DNA of 64,000 nucleotides from Planctomycetota bacterium (GTDB lineage Bacteria > Planctomycetota > UBA1135 > UBA2386), in assembly GCA_016713175.1 (NCBI GenBank), contig JADJPQ010000026.1:476865-540864 (forward strand). The letters are read 5' to 3'. Positions 44,977-53,233 of the stretch are shown in pieces. The position numbers and the translations under genes were made by a program. Numbering within the stretch: the first letter of the stretch is position 1; the number at the start of each line of letters is the position of its first letter. Below the pieces are notes generated by a model. That model ran no database searches. It saw only the letters and a list, made by a program, of their open reading frames with translations, and had not been told where the DNA came from.

Positions 44977-45230
44977 CCGACGATGACCCGGTCTACTCCG
45001 AGGCCTACTACCAGCACATCGCCAGGATCCTCGGCGACGCCGCCGCAGCCTGGGCGCGGCTGCCGCGCGCCGAACGCTATCGCGAACTGAAGTTGCTGCA
45101 CCGCCAGTTCAACACGCCGGACGATCTGTCGATCTGGCCACCGGAGCTCGGCGGCGATCCACCGCTGCCGATCCCGCCGCCGTTGCCCCGGCGCGAGAAG
45201 TCGGACCGCGACCGCGATCCAAGCGCCTGA
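44973..45230 (+). CDS. Small partner of the nucleotidyltransferase
   Basis: The 85-residue protein (MTDDDPVYSEAYYQHIARIL) has an acidic start, a helical middle (AAAWARLPRAERYRELKLLH) and a proline-rich, charged tail. Its ATG overlaps the stop of the nucleotidyltransferase gene (ATGA), so expression is coupled. I do not recognise the family. By position it could be the antitoxin or an accessory subunit; the gene order, large protein first, is the reverse of the usual antitoxin-first order. Confidence 0.7.
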   Translation: MTDDDPVYSEAYYQHIARILGDAAAAWARLPRAERYRELKLLHRQFNTPDDLSIWPPELGGDPPLPIPPPLPRREKSDRDRDPSA

Positions 45231-45488
45231 CCGTCCGATACCCTGCAGCGGAACAGCCATGCACCGATGGGGTGCACAACTTCCACCACCCGACACCGCC
45301 GAGATGCGAGCAACTTCGCCAGCAGCGCAACGGGGCTTGGCAAGGAACCCGCCGCAGCGACAATCCGGTGCAAACCCCCTGAGGCCCCGGTAGCATCCGC
45401 CGCCCTTTTGCCCCCACTGGGCGTCGGTTCGGTCGCTGCCGAGCCGGGTCCTTGTCCTGGAACTGTCCCAACGAAAGGCAAGTCGACG

Positions 45489-47540
45489 ATGCTTTCCCAC
45501 CCTTGCCGAGTGGCGCCTGCCCTGCTCGCTCTCTCTACACTGGCTCCCGGCGCCCTCGCCCAAGCCGCGGCGAAACCCGCCGCAACACCGGCACCGGCCG
45601 CCGGTCCCGACCTCACCGGTCTGCCGACCTTCCTGCAGCCGGTGCCCGGTGGCAGGGTCAAGATGGGCATGACCGCCGACAAGCTGATCGAAGCGGCGTG
45701 CCAGACGGTGAACCCCGCGCGTCCCGCCAATGCCGCGCCCGAGAAGGTCGCGCGCGCGCTGAAGAACACCTGCAGTGAACTCGGCTCGATCGAAGTGCCG
45801 GTCGAGACGTTCCTGCTCGGCAAGTGGACCGTCACCAACGAAGAGTACGAGGTGTTCGTCAAGCACATGCGGGCGAACAAGATCCCGGTACGGGTGCCGT
45901 ACCACTGGTGGCGCTACGGCTGCAAGGAAGACTACGAAGCGCGGCTCCCGGCAATCGCCCAGCAGTTCCCGAAAGATCCGATGGGCGCGCTGTACTACTG
46001 GGAACAGAACGGCACGACGCTGCCGTACAAGCTGGTCGACGAGTACGGCAAATCGATTGCCAAGCTGCCGTTGACTTACATCAACTACCGCGAAGCGATG
46101 CGTTTTGCCGGCTGGCTCGGCATGCGCCTGCCGACCGAAGCCGAATGGACGCGCGCCGCGCGCGGCGACGGCAGCAATGTCTGGCTGTGGGGCACCAACA
46201 AGGACCTCGGCGACCGCTGGCAGGAGAAGATCCTGAACCTGCTGAAGCTCGAGGGCATGCGCGACAAGACGCTGAAGCCGGTGGGCGAAGTGCAGTTCGC
46301 CAACGGCCCCTACGGCCACTTCGACATGGTCGGGCAGGTCTGGGAATTGACCGCCGAGCTCGGCTTCGGCCCGCTGGCCGGCACCAAGAGCTTCGCCGAC
46401 GAATGGAAGAAGCTGGCGGCCGACAAGCTCGGGGCGCTGGTGCAGAATCCGCCGCTGTGGAAGGCCGAGGTGGCGATCGCCAAAGGCGGCTCGTACCTGT
46501 CGTCGGGCAATCCGATCGAGCTGCACATCGACGCCCGCGTGGCGGTGCAGACGATCGACGTCGTGCAGAGCCTCGGCGTACGCCTCGCCAAGAGCATGCG
46601 GCCGGGCTACGACGCGCTGTACTCGCTGAGCCGCGGCGTCTACAACACCGCGGTCTATGAGACCGATCAGACCGTCGCGCTGACAGAGCAGATCGGCGCC
46701 GAGAAGTACGAACTGGGCGCCGACGGCTTCCCGACCAACTACCACACCGTGTCGTTCGCGCCGACCAACTTCCTGGCGCCCGAGAAGAGTGCGGCCGGCG
46801 ACAAACTGCTCGAACGCAGCCAGCAGACGCCGCTGGTCGTCGGCATGCTGGCACTGACCGAGAAGGCGCTGAATCCGGACATGCCCGCCGGCCAGTACAC
46901 CGTGCTCTACCGCCAGCATGGCGTGCCGAAGGAACTCACCGATGCGTTGAAGGCGGGCCACAAGGAAGTGCAGGCGGCCTTGAAGGCCAAGGAACGCAGC
47001 GGCGGCGCCGAGGAGCCGAAGAAGGACGACAAGCCGGCCGACGACAAGAAGAAGGACGACGACAAGCAGGACAAGAACAAGAAGGGCGCCTGGCGTGACG
47101 TGATCGCGAAGTTCGGCCTGACCGAGGCCGACCTCGAGCCGAAGGATGCGCTCGACAAGCTGAACTTCATCCGCCTGAAGGGCGCGGTGAAGGACAACCT
47201 GATCGTCGTACCGACGGACACCAACTGCTTCCTGTTCTTCGACTCCGAAGGTCGGATGGCGGGCCTGGTGCCCGCGGGTACCAACAAGCCGGCGGTCGGC
47301 AATCCGCTGGCGTCGGCGTTGGCACTCACCGCCCACAAGCACGGCGACAAGGACGGCACCAAGGTCGAGCTGCAGTTCTCGGTCCCGCTGAACAACCAGA
47401 GTGACAAGCGGCAGATGGTGTTCAAGCTGGAACTGACCATCGACTGCGCGCCGCCGTCGGCGACCAACCCGTGGCGCATGTCGCCAGCGGTTCCGGCCGC
47501 TGGCGCCGGTGCCGGCAACGAAAACCGCAAAGGCAAGTGA
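45489..47540 (+). CDS. Secreted FGE/SUMF1-like domain protein
   Basis: ATG at 45489 follows AAAGG and starts a signal peptide (RVAPALLALSTLAPGALAQ). The 683-residue protein contains an FGE-sulfatase-like domain: VPVETFLLGKWTVTNEEYEV, INYREAMRFAGWLGMRLPTE, AEWTRAARGDGS, GPYGHFDMVGQVWELT and GVRLAKSM. At the place of the active-site cysteines it reads GGSYLSSGNPIELHI, with none, so it is probably not a formylglycine-generating enzyme. A lysine/aspartate-rich linker at about 500-530 (KKDDKPADDKKKDDDKQDKN) precedes a C-terminal region of unknown type. The role may be binding of a surface or extracellular ligand. Confidence 0.85.
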   Translation: MLSHPCRVAPALLALSTLAPGALAQAAAKPAATPAPAAGPDLTGLPTFLQPVPGGRVKMGMTADKLIEAACQTVNPARPANAAPEKVARALKNTCSELGSIEVPVETFLLGKWTVTNEEYEVFVKHMRANKIPVRVPYHWWRYGCKEDYEARLPAIAQQFPKDPMGALYYWEQNGTTLPYKLVDEYGKSIAKLPLTYINYREAMRFAGWLGMRLPTEAEWTRAARGDGSNVWLWGTNKDLGDRWQEKILNLLKLEGMRDKTLKPVGEVQFANGPYGHFDMVGQVWELTAELGFGPLAGTKSFADEWKKLAADKLGALVQNPPLWKAEVAIAKGGSYLSSGNPIELHIDARVAVQTIDVVQSLGVRLAKSMRPGYDALYSLSRGVYNTAVYETDQTVALTEQIGAEKYELGADGFPTNYHTVSFAPTNFLAPEKSAAGDKLLERSQQTPLVVGMLALTEKALNPDMPAGQYTVLYRQHGVPKELTDALKAGHKEVQAALKAKERSGGAEEPKKDDKPADDKKKDDDKQDKNKKGAWRDVIAKFGLTEADLEPKDALDKLNFIRLKGAVKDNLIVVPTDTNCFLFFDSEGRMAGLVPAGTNKPAVGNPLASALALTAHKHGDKDGTKVELQFSVPLNNQSDKRQMVFKLELTIDCAPPSATNPWRMSPAVPAAGAGAGNENRKGK

Positions 47541-47598
47541 CTGACCGGCGGCCGCGTGGCCGCCACCCCCCTTCGTCTCCCAGCCAAACGCCATCCCC

Positions 47599-48165
47599 GT
47601 GACCGACCTGTTCCATCCCGAAGCCAAGACCCGTATCAACGCCAAGGCCCGCGCAGCCTTTTCCATCCAGGACTACGCCGGCCGCCCGAGCATCGACGGC
47701 GTGCAGATCGTCGAGCTGAAGCGCTTCAATGACGACGGCGGCGCGATCACCGAACTCGGCCGCCTGACCGCCGGCATGCATGGGCAGTTGGCGGGGTTCG
47801 AGTGCAAGCAGATGAACTACTCGGAGATGGAACCGGGCGCCGTGAAGGCGTTCCACATGCACCATCGCCAGACCGACGTCTGGTATGTGCCGCCGTGCGA
47901 CAAGCTGTTGCTCGTGCTGCACGATTGCCGCGCCGGCTCGAAGACCGAAGGCAACACGCTGCGCTTCGTGCTCGGCGACGGCAAGGATCGCCTCGTGCGC
48001 ATTCCGCCCGGGGTCGCGCACGGCGCGGCGAACATCGGGCAGAAGACCGGGCGGATCATCTACATGGTGGATGTGCAGTTTTCGCCAAAGCCCGGGGAGT
48101 GTGACGAGGGGCGGCTGCCTTGGGATTTCCTTGGCGCCGAGATCTGGGACGTGGTCAAAGGCTGA
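47599..48165 (+). CDS. RmlC-like cupin (dTDP-4-dehydrorhamnose 3,5-epimerase family)
   Basis: The 188-residue protein has the double-stranded beta-helix of the RmlC family: AFHMHHRQTDVWYVPPCDKL, LLVLHDCRAGSKTEG and VRIPPGVAHGAANIG. The conserved His and Lys positions of the epimerase active site are partly visible (H-x-H, K after PPCD), but the typical H-x-Q is H-H-R-Q here. It may act on a nucleotide sugar; an RmlD-like reductase is encoded at 56069-56881. GTG at 47599 is the start, with no clear Shine-Dalgarno. It follows the FGE-like protein gene on the same strand. Confidence 0.82.
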   Translation: MTDLFHPEAKTRINAKARAAFSIQDYAGRPSIDGVQIVELKRFNDDGGAITELGRLTAGMHGQLAGFECKQMNYSEMEPGAVKAFHMHHRQTDVWYVPPCDKLLLVLHDCRAGSKTEGNTLRFVLGDGKDRLVRIPPGVAHGAANIGQKTGRIIYMVDVQFSPKPGECDEGRLPWDFLGAEIWDVVKG

Positions 48166-48251
48166 GAAGCGGCTCGGCGACGATCGGCGGCGCGAGCGGC
48201 GGCGCCGTTGGCATGGGGCGGTCCTGCGCCCGGGCGCTATTGCGCCACCGG

Positions 48252-48280
48252 TTGCCTGGTTGCGCGGTCGCTGCTACGGT
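48252..48280 (+). promoter_or_regulatory. Possible promoter of the repeat-containing operon
   Basis: TTGCCT (48252-48257) and TACGGT (48275-48280) are separated by 17 bases, matching a sigma-70-type -35/-10 pair at 4 and 3 of 6 positions. They lie about 40 bases upstream of the ATG at 48320. The match is modest. Confidence 0.3.
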
Positions 48281-48307
48281 ATGTCTCTGGCCTGCGGTTC
48301 GCTTGCC

Positions 48308-48322
48308 AAGGAGGCTGCCATG
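48308..48322 (+). promoter_or_regulatory. Strong Shine-Dalgarno and ATG ahead of the heptamer repeat
   Basis: AAGGAGG at 48308-48314 is followed by five bases and ATG at 48320. This is one of the best ribosome-binding sites in the window. In the sequence as given, translation from it reads 18 codons through the repeat and stops at the TAG at 48374. With one repeat unit fewer, or two more, it would continue in the frame of the large secreted protein. Confidence 0.75.
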
Positions 48323-48326
48323 AGAC

Positions 48327-48361
48327 GTCGTCTGTCGTCTGTCGTCTGTCGTCTGTCGTCT
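48327..48361 (+). repeat. Five perfect tandem copies of heptanucleotide GTCGTCT
   Basis: The seven-base unit GTCGTCT is repeated exactly five times, immediately behind the ATG at 48320 and inside what should be the signal-peptide coding region. Seven is not a multiple of three, so each gain or loss changes the reading frame. Such tracts in other bacteria switch surface genes on and off by slipped-strand mispairing. Confidence 0.9.
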
Positions 48362-48389
48362 GAGGAATTGCGTTAGCGCCGCTCTGCTC

Positions 48390-51086
48390 TTGCCGTTCAT
48401 GGCGCTGTCCGATGGAGCCAACGCACAGAATCTGGTGATCCACCTGTGGGTGGACCCGATCTATGGGGATGACGGGCAGGTCAACGCGTTCTTCAATCCG
48501 GACGCAACCTCGACCGGCCCGGAATGTTCGCCAAGCCAAGCTGGGCCGCACGCTGTCGTCAACTCGACCGGTCAGCCGCTGCTCAACGTCCCGTATCCGT
48601 TCAAGACGATCTCCGCCGCTGTTCAGTACATCAACCGCCAGTTGCTTGGGCCAGGGCGGACGCAGCCCTTGCCAGCCACCGGGCCTGCGAGTTTCACCTG
48701 GAGCCACGCGATCATCCACCTGTTGCCCGGATGGTACATGCCGGCGACGGGATCGGCCCAGGCCGCGACCAACTACCTGCTGGACTCGAGGACCGGCACG
48801 CATCTGGACAACCGGCTGGTTCCGAACGGTGAGCAGTTCCCGATCCGGCTGCCGCCGCGCGTCTCCTTGCAAGGGACTTCGGCGCTCAACACGGTGATCT
48901 CCACTGGCGGGATCGGTTCCGCCATCGAGTTCGGCGTGTTCGATGAGGGCTTCACGCCGGGCGTGAACGACATGCCGATCAACGGCGTCGACACGTTCAT
49001 CGACTCGGTGACGTTCTACATGTGTGGCGGACAGATGCCCGGCGGCGCCCCGGACCCGGATCCGAAGAACTGCGCCGCAATCCTGTTCGATGACCAGGTC
49101 TCTTCCCGCCCCACGGTCACGAACTGCGTCTTCGTGCAGAACGTCTTCGGGATCCTCGTCAACAACGGCTCTGGTGGCACACCGCTCGTTCACGACGGAG
49201 CCGTGGTCATGAACTGCTCGTTCGTCTGGAACGAGACCGGGATCTGGAATGGACAACTGTCGCTGTTCGGGGGGCCGGGCAACCGAGGCACATGCACTGG
49301 ACTGGGCCGCATCAGCCTCCTGAACTGCCTCTTTGACACACAAATGCCCGTGGGCGACGACCCCAATGACACGGCGTGCTCCAACTCCAACGCCCCTCGG
49401 ACTTGGCCTTTCGGCAACGGCATTGTCCCAGGGCCGGGCCTCACCCCCATGAGCGCCTTCGAGGGCATCTCGGAGGTCGACATGCTGGTGTCGCCTGGAG
49501 GTGTATCGCGAAACACCAATGCGTTCGAATTTGACGTCGCCGGCAACTTCCAGATCCACAATCTCGGCACCGCTGAAAGACTCAGCACATTCGCCACCAA
49601 TCGGCCGTCGACACAACCCCGCAGCGGCCCCTCAGGTTTCACCGCGCCTTCGAACCTCGGACTCTTTACGGGTTTCCCTCCCAACAACAGCAATCCGGTC
49701 CCCATCGTACAGCGCGGCATTCTGTATGTTCGTGATCTTCTTTGTCGGGGGAGGAGCCAGGCGTCCCCCGCCTTCCCCGCGACATCCGCGTTTGATGGCA
49801 GCCCGCTCGATTTCCGACTCTCTCCGTTTGCCCGCCGGAGCATGCGTTTCGCCCCCGGGACGCCCGAACCACAGGAGAACAATCCGCTGGTAGACACCGG
49901 GCAAGCGTACTCCGGACCTTGGCCGGCCGAAATGGCAAACGACATCGACGTCGCCACCCCAGGAGCCCTGCCGGGCACAGGTTGGACATTCGACTCCCTC
50001 GTGTTCGATTGCGAGGGTTTCGGGAACCCCCGCATCTATGCCCGCTACGGACCGACAGCCCTCATCGACGTCGGCGCAGATGAACTGGGACACCTGGTTG
50101 TCGGTGGCATGCGCATGGGAACCACGACCTTCTTGAACCTGGGTAATCAGGGTGGCCAACAGCACCCAGACATTCCGACCTCCCAGGACTCAATTGACAA
50201 CCGGTATCTGATCGTCCTGGGCCGTCCCAGTTCACTAGACGCAATCCACCAGACGTATCCATTCTATCGCACCGTTCCGGAATTCGGCCCTTTCCCCACA
50301 GGCGACTTCTTCCCGTATCCTGCGACCTACGACACGGGTGCCCCATTGCGAGCATGGCACTCTGCCGAGAATGTCGCGGGAAGCCCATCGCGCCCAGGAT
50401 TTCGGACGCGCGATCAAACCGTGATGTCACGACGACAGCCCACGCCATTGTCGTTGCCGCCGTCCCCTGGCCCGACACTGCCGGATTTTCTGAACCAGCT
50501 CGGGGAGGGATATCGTGCAACGACAGCCGATGTTACGCCAGCGCTTCTGCCGGATATCCACCCTTGGTGGAATCCTGTGGGGAGCGTGCTCGCGGCGTCA
50601 GGCATTTCCATTGACCGCACGCCACCTCACATGTTTACGTGGCAACCGTGCAGCACCAACCCATGGGTACCTTTTCTTGGTGTCCCCATCGGAGCCGATC
50701 CATTTGCGTTTGTGCCACCCCTGACAAGCCGTATCAACCCGCCAGGATCCGGCACCGGCCTCTCGTTCGGCCCCCTCACAACGGCTCCTAACTTTCGGTG
50801 GCTGGATAACTCAATTTCGATCGTACCAGCACAGATCGCCATTTTTGGAGAATGGGCGTGGCCTGATAATGCGGCCCTGGCCGACTTTGACGCTTGGGGG
50901 AGAGCGGAGGCCATGAACGGGACGGTCAATGAGCGTTGGATGCGTTTGAGAAGCACCGTGGACACAGCCCATGGCCCTGAACCTTTCCAGATTCGTTTTT
51001 CTATCGAGTGGTCGCCAACGACGCAGACCGGTCTCGGCGAGTTCACGAACCTTCAGAGTTTCGATATCGTGGTTCACGAACAATGA
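48390..51086 (+). CDS. Large secreted protein, probably phase-variable (N-terminus out of frame)
   Basis: The open frame starts at a TTG (48390) that lacks a ribosome site and begins in the middle of a signal peptide (LPFMALSDGANAQ). The true start is probably ATG 48320, behind AAGGAGG. With four or seven copies of the heptamer instead of five, the frames join and give an N-terminus of MRRRLSSVVCRL followed by a hydrophobic core and the ANAQ end. The mature protein (about 880 residues) opens LVIHLWVDPIYGDDGQVNAF and has NVPYPFKTISAAVQYINRQL, as in parallel-beta-helix proteins of the pectate-lyase-like class. Aspects of later repeats are unclear. GC and codon use differ from neighbouring genes. 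The next gene overlaps by four bases. Confidence 0.8.
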   Translation: MPFMALSDGANAQNLVIHLWVDPIYGDDGQVNAFFNPDATSTGPECSPSQAGPHAVVNSTGQPLLNVPYPFKTISAAVQYINRQLLGPGRTQPLPATGPASFTWSHAIIHLLPGWYMPATGSAQAATNYLLDSRTGTHLDNRLVPNGEQFPIRLPPRVSLQGTSALNTVISTGGIGSAIEFGVFDEGFTPGVNDMPINGVDTFIDSVTFYMCGGQMPGGAPDPDPKNCAAILFDDQVSSRPTVTNCVFVQNVFGILVNNGSGGTPLVHDGAVVMNCSFVWNETGIWNGQLSLFGGPGNRGTCTGLGRISLLNCLFDTQMPVGDDPNDTACSNSNAPRTWPFGNGIVPGPGLTPMSAFEGISEVDMLVSPGGVSRNTNAFEFDVAGNFQIHNLGTAERLSTFATNRPSTQPRSGPSGFTAPSNLGLFTGFPPNNSNPVPIVQRGILYVRDLLCRGRSQASPAFPATSAFDGSPLDFRLSPFARRSMRFAPGTPEPQENNPLVDTGQAYSGPWPAEMANDIDVATPGALPGTGWTFDSLVFDCEGFGNPRIYARYGPTALIDVGADELGHLVVGGMRMGTTTFLNLGNQGGQQHPDIPTSQDSIDNRYLIVLGRPSSLDAIHQTYPFYRTVPEFGPFPTGDFFPYPATYDTGAPLRAWHSAENVAGSPSRPGFRTRDQTVMSRRQPTPLSLPPSPGPTLPDFLNQLGEGYRATTADVTPALLPDIHPWWNPVGSVLAASGISIDRTPPHMFTWQPCSTNPWVPFLGVPIGADPFAFVPPLTSRINPPGSGTGLSFGPLTTAPNFRWLDNSISIVPAQIAIFGEWAWPDNAALADFDAWGRAEAMNGTVNERWMRLRSTVDTAHGPEPFQIRFSIEWSPTTQTGLGEFTNLQSFDIVVHEQ

Positions 51087-53233
51087 AGTTCTCCATGCCT
51101 CCCCGACCCCTGGACCAGGCTGCGCAATCACGCCACCTGATTCTGCTGACGACTGCCATATTCGGCGCCCTCGCTTCGGCGCAATCGTGGAGCTGGCAGC
51201 CAGTCCACTTGGCGCAGCCGTACACCGACGCACTGACGTATGATCCAGAGCGTCAACGGATCCTCGGGACTTCATTCGACCCCCGCGACGTTCTGAATGC
51301 AGCCATGGAGACCTGGGAATGGACAGGGGAGTCATGGCTCTTGCGGGACACCGTCCCATCGGCCTTGCGGTACGGCGCCTCCATGCTGGCGATGCCTCAG
51401 GCCAGCGGCCGAAGGTTGTTCCGGCTCTTCGGTACTTGGATATGGGGTGGGGTAATTACAACCTCCGATGTCCACGAGTGGACCGGGGGGACCTGGGCCA
51501 GCCGCGGACAAGCAATGCCGAGTCCGCGCAAAGAAGCTGGGATGGCATACGACGTCGCACGATCACGGTGCGTACTCTACGGCGGGGACGCCAACTGGTC
51601 ATCCCGGCTCAACGACACTTGGGAATGGGATGGTTTGCAGTGGACCCAGTTCAGTCCGACGAATCGACCACCAGCGGTGACGCGTCCCGGAATGTGCTTC
51701 GACTTGCGCACTCAGAAAGTCGCACTATGCGGAGGAGCCTTCCAAGGCCAAGTCCAACAGAATCTTTGGCATTGGGACGGGTCGAATTGGACCGAGACTC
51801 CTGCCAGCATGCCGCCCTGCCTGGCGGGGTTCGCTGCCGCCGCGGCTGACCCACGACAAGGCGACATCGTCCTGTATTCTCACGAATCTCCGACGACGTC
51901 GTTCTTCCTCGGCCGGTGGAACGGCACAGCCTGGGCAAGCTACAACGCCGCCCCGGTCCCGATTTGGGGATATCCTGCGATCGCCTACGACGAAGTGCGG
52001 GATGAGTTCGTACTGTCGCCCGGGTCCGCGCCGGCAGGTGCCGGAACCTGGGTCTTGACGCGTAATGGGCTGCAGTTGCGATCCCCGGCCGACGACAGTC
52101 GCGGGTACGGTGCCACATCGATGGTGCAGGACACGAACCGCGATAGGCTCCTGTTCGCCAAGCACGCCCCGAACGGGCACGCGCTTCAGCGGCTCTGGCT
52201 CGAGGGTCCGTTCGTGCCGACCGTTCCGCTCCCCGGGGCGTCCTTGGGCGGAGAAATAGAGCTCGCCGGCTACCATGCCGCAGACGATTCATTTCTCGGC
52301 CTGTCGACGGTTCAAGGGACCACGGTCCTGGGCGTACTTTCAGCCGGAGATATGTCCGGCGGCTGGGTAGTTGGCCCCCGGCTTCCGGACCGCGGGCTAT
52401 CCCCGCTCGGTTACGATTCCGTCCGACGGATGTTTTGCTTCGAGCATGCGGATCCGATCACACCGACGACAAGAATCGTGTGGGGATACAGTCAATCATC
52501 CGGTTGGGTGCTGCTTTTCCGCGCGCGAGGAAACGGCCGACTCCGGGGGGCATTCGATCCCGTTCGGAGCATCTGGGTCGTGGTCGATCCCTATCACTCG
52601 GAGTCGAATGAGTGGGACGGTGCCGCGGTCAGGACGTTTCCCCAGTTCCTGCCGCGTCCGGGCACGGACACTCATGCCGTCGCGAACCGCAATCTCGGCG
52701 TCGTGTTTGTCACACAGTTGGGTACGGTAGCGTGGAACGGAACCGCGGCTACAACGGTGGCGACATCGCGCGGCGGCCTGAGCACAGTTACCCGCGGCGC
52801 AGGGCAGCGAGTTCAGACGCTCGTCTCGTCGGGCCCGCGCGTGATGGAGGTGCTCGAAGCTGGCTACTTGGTGACCCCTTCTGCCGAATGCCGTCTGGGC
52901 CAGGGCACCGCCTTCACGCTCACGAGCCCGAATCATCGCGGGCAACCATGGCTCGTCGGTCTCTCGACCGCAAACTACCCGGGCATCCCGATCGGCTTCG
53001 ACCCCAACTGGGGACTGCGCACGATTCCGCTCGCCGCCGACTGGCTGCTGCCGATCTCGCTGTCCTTCAACCTTGGCGGGGTGCTCGACGCCGCCGGCAC
53101 AGGCCAGACCACGCTGCACCTCCCGAACGCGACTGCCCTCGACGGCTTCGCGTTCCATGCCGCCGCGATCACCCTGGGCCCCATCGGCATCGACCTGGTG
53201 AGCAACGCCCTGGCTCTGCATTGTCGGCCGTGA
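51083..53233 (+). CDS. Secreted Kelch-like propeller protein with shared C-terminal module
   Basis: ATG at 51083 overlaps the stop of the previous gene (ATGA). A signal peptide follows (HLILLTTAIFGALASAQ). The 716-residue protein has Kelch-like repeats with the W-E-W/W-x-W pattern: METWEWTGESWLLRD, VHEWTGGTWASRGQ, NDTWEWDGLQWTQFSP, NLWHWDGSNWTETPA. The final 115 residues (SAECRLGQGTAFTLTSPNHR onward) resemble the C-terminal module shared by other secreted proteins here. No catalytic motif is seen. Its lower GC matches the gene upstream, so both may have been acquired together. Confidence 0.82.
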   Translation: MKFSMPPRPLDQAAQSRHLILLTTAIFGALASAQSWSWQPVHLAQPYTDALTYDPERQRILGTSFDPRDVLNAAMETWEWTGESWLLRDTVPSALRYGASMLAMPQASGRRLFRLFGTWIWGGVITTSDVHEWTGGTWASRGQAMPSPRKEAGMAYDVARSRCVLYGGDANWSSRLNDTWEWDGLQWTQFSPTNRPPAVTRPGMCFDLRTQKVALCGGAFQGQVQQNLWHWDGSNWTETPASMPPCLAGFAAAAADPRQGDIVLYSHESPTTSFFLGRWNGTAWASYNAAPVPIWGYPAIAYDEVRDEFVLSPGSAPAGAGTWVLTRNGLQLRSPADDSRGYGATSMVQDTNRDRLLFAKHAPNGHALQRLWLEGPFVPTVPLPGASLGGEIELAGYHAADDSFLGLSTVQGTTVLGVLSAGDMSGGWVVGPRLPDRGLSPLGYDSVRRMFCFEHADPITPTTRIVWGYSQSSGWVLLFRARGNGRLRGAFDPVRSIWVVVDPYHSESNEWDGAAVRTFPQFLPRPGTDTHAVANRNLGVVFVTQLGTVAWNGTAATTVATSRGGLSTVTRGAGQRVQTLVSSGPRVMEVLEAGYLVTPSAECRLGQGTAFTLTSPNHRGQPWLVGLSTANYPGIPIGFDPNWGLRTIPLAADWLLPISLSFNLGGVLDAAGTGQTTLHLPNATALDGFAFHAAAITLGPIGIDLVSNALALHCRP

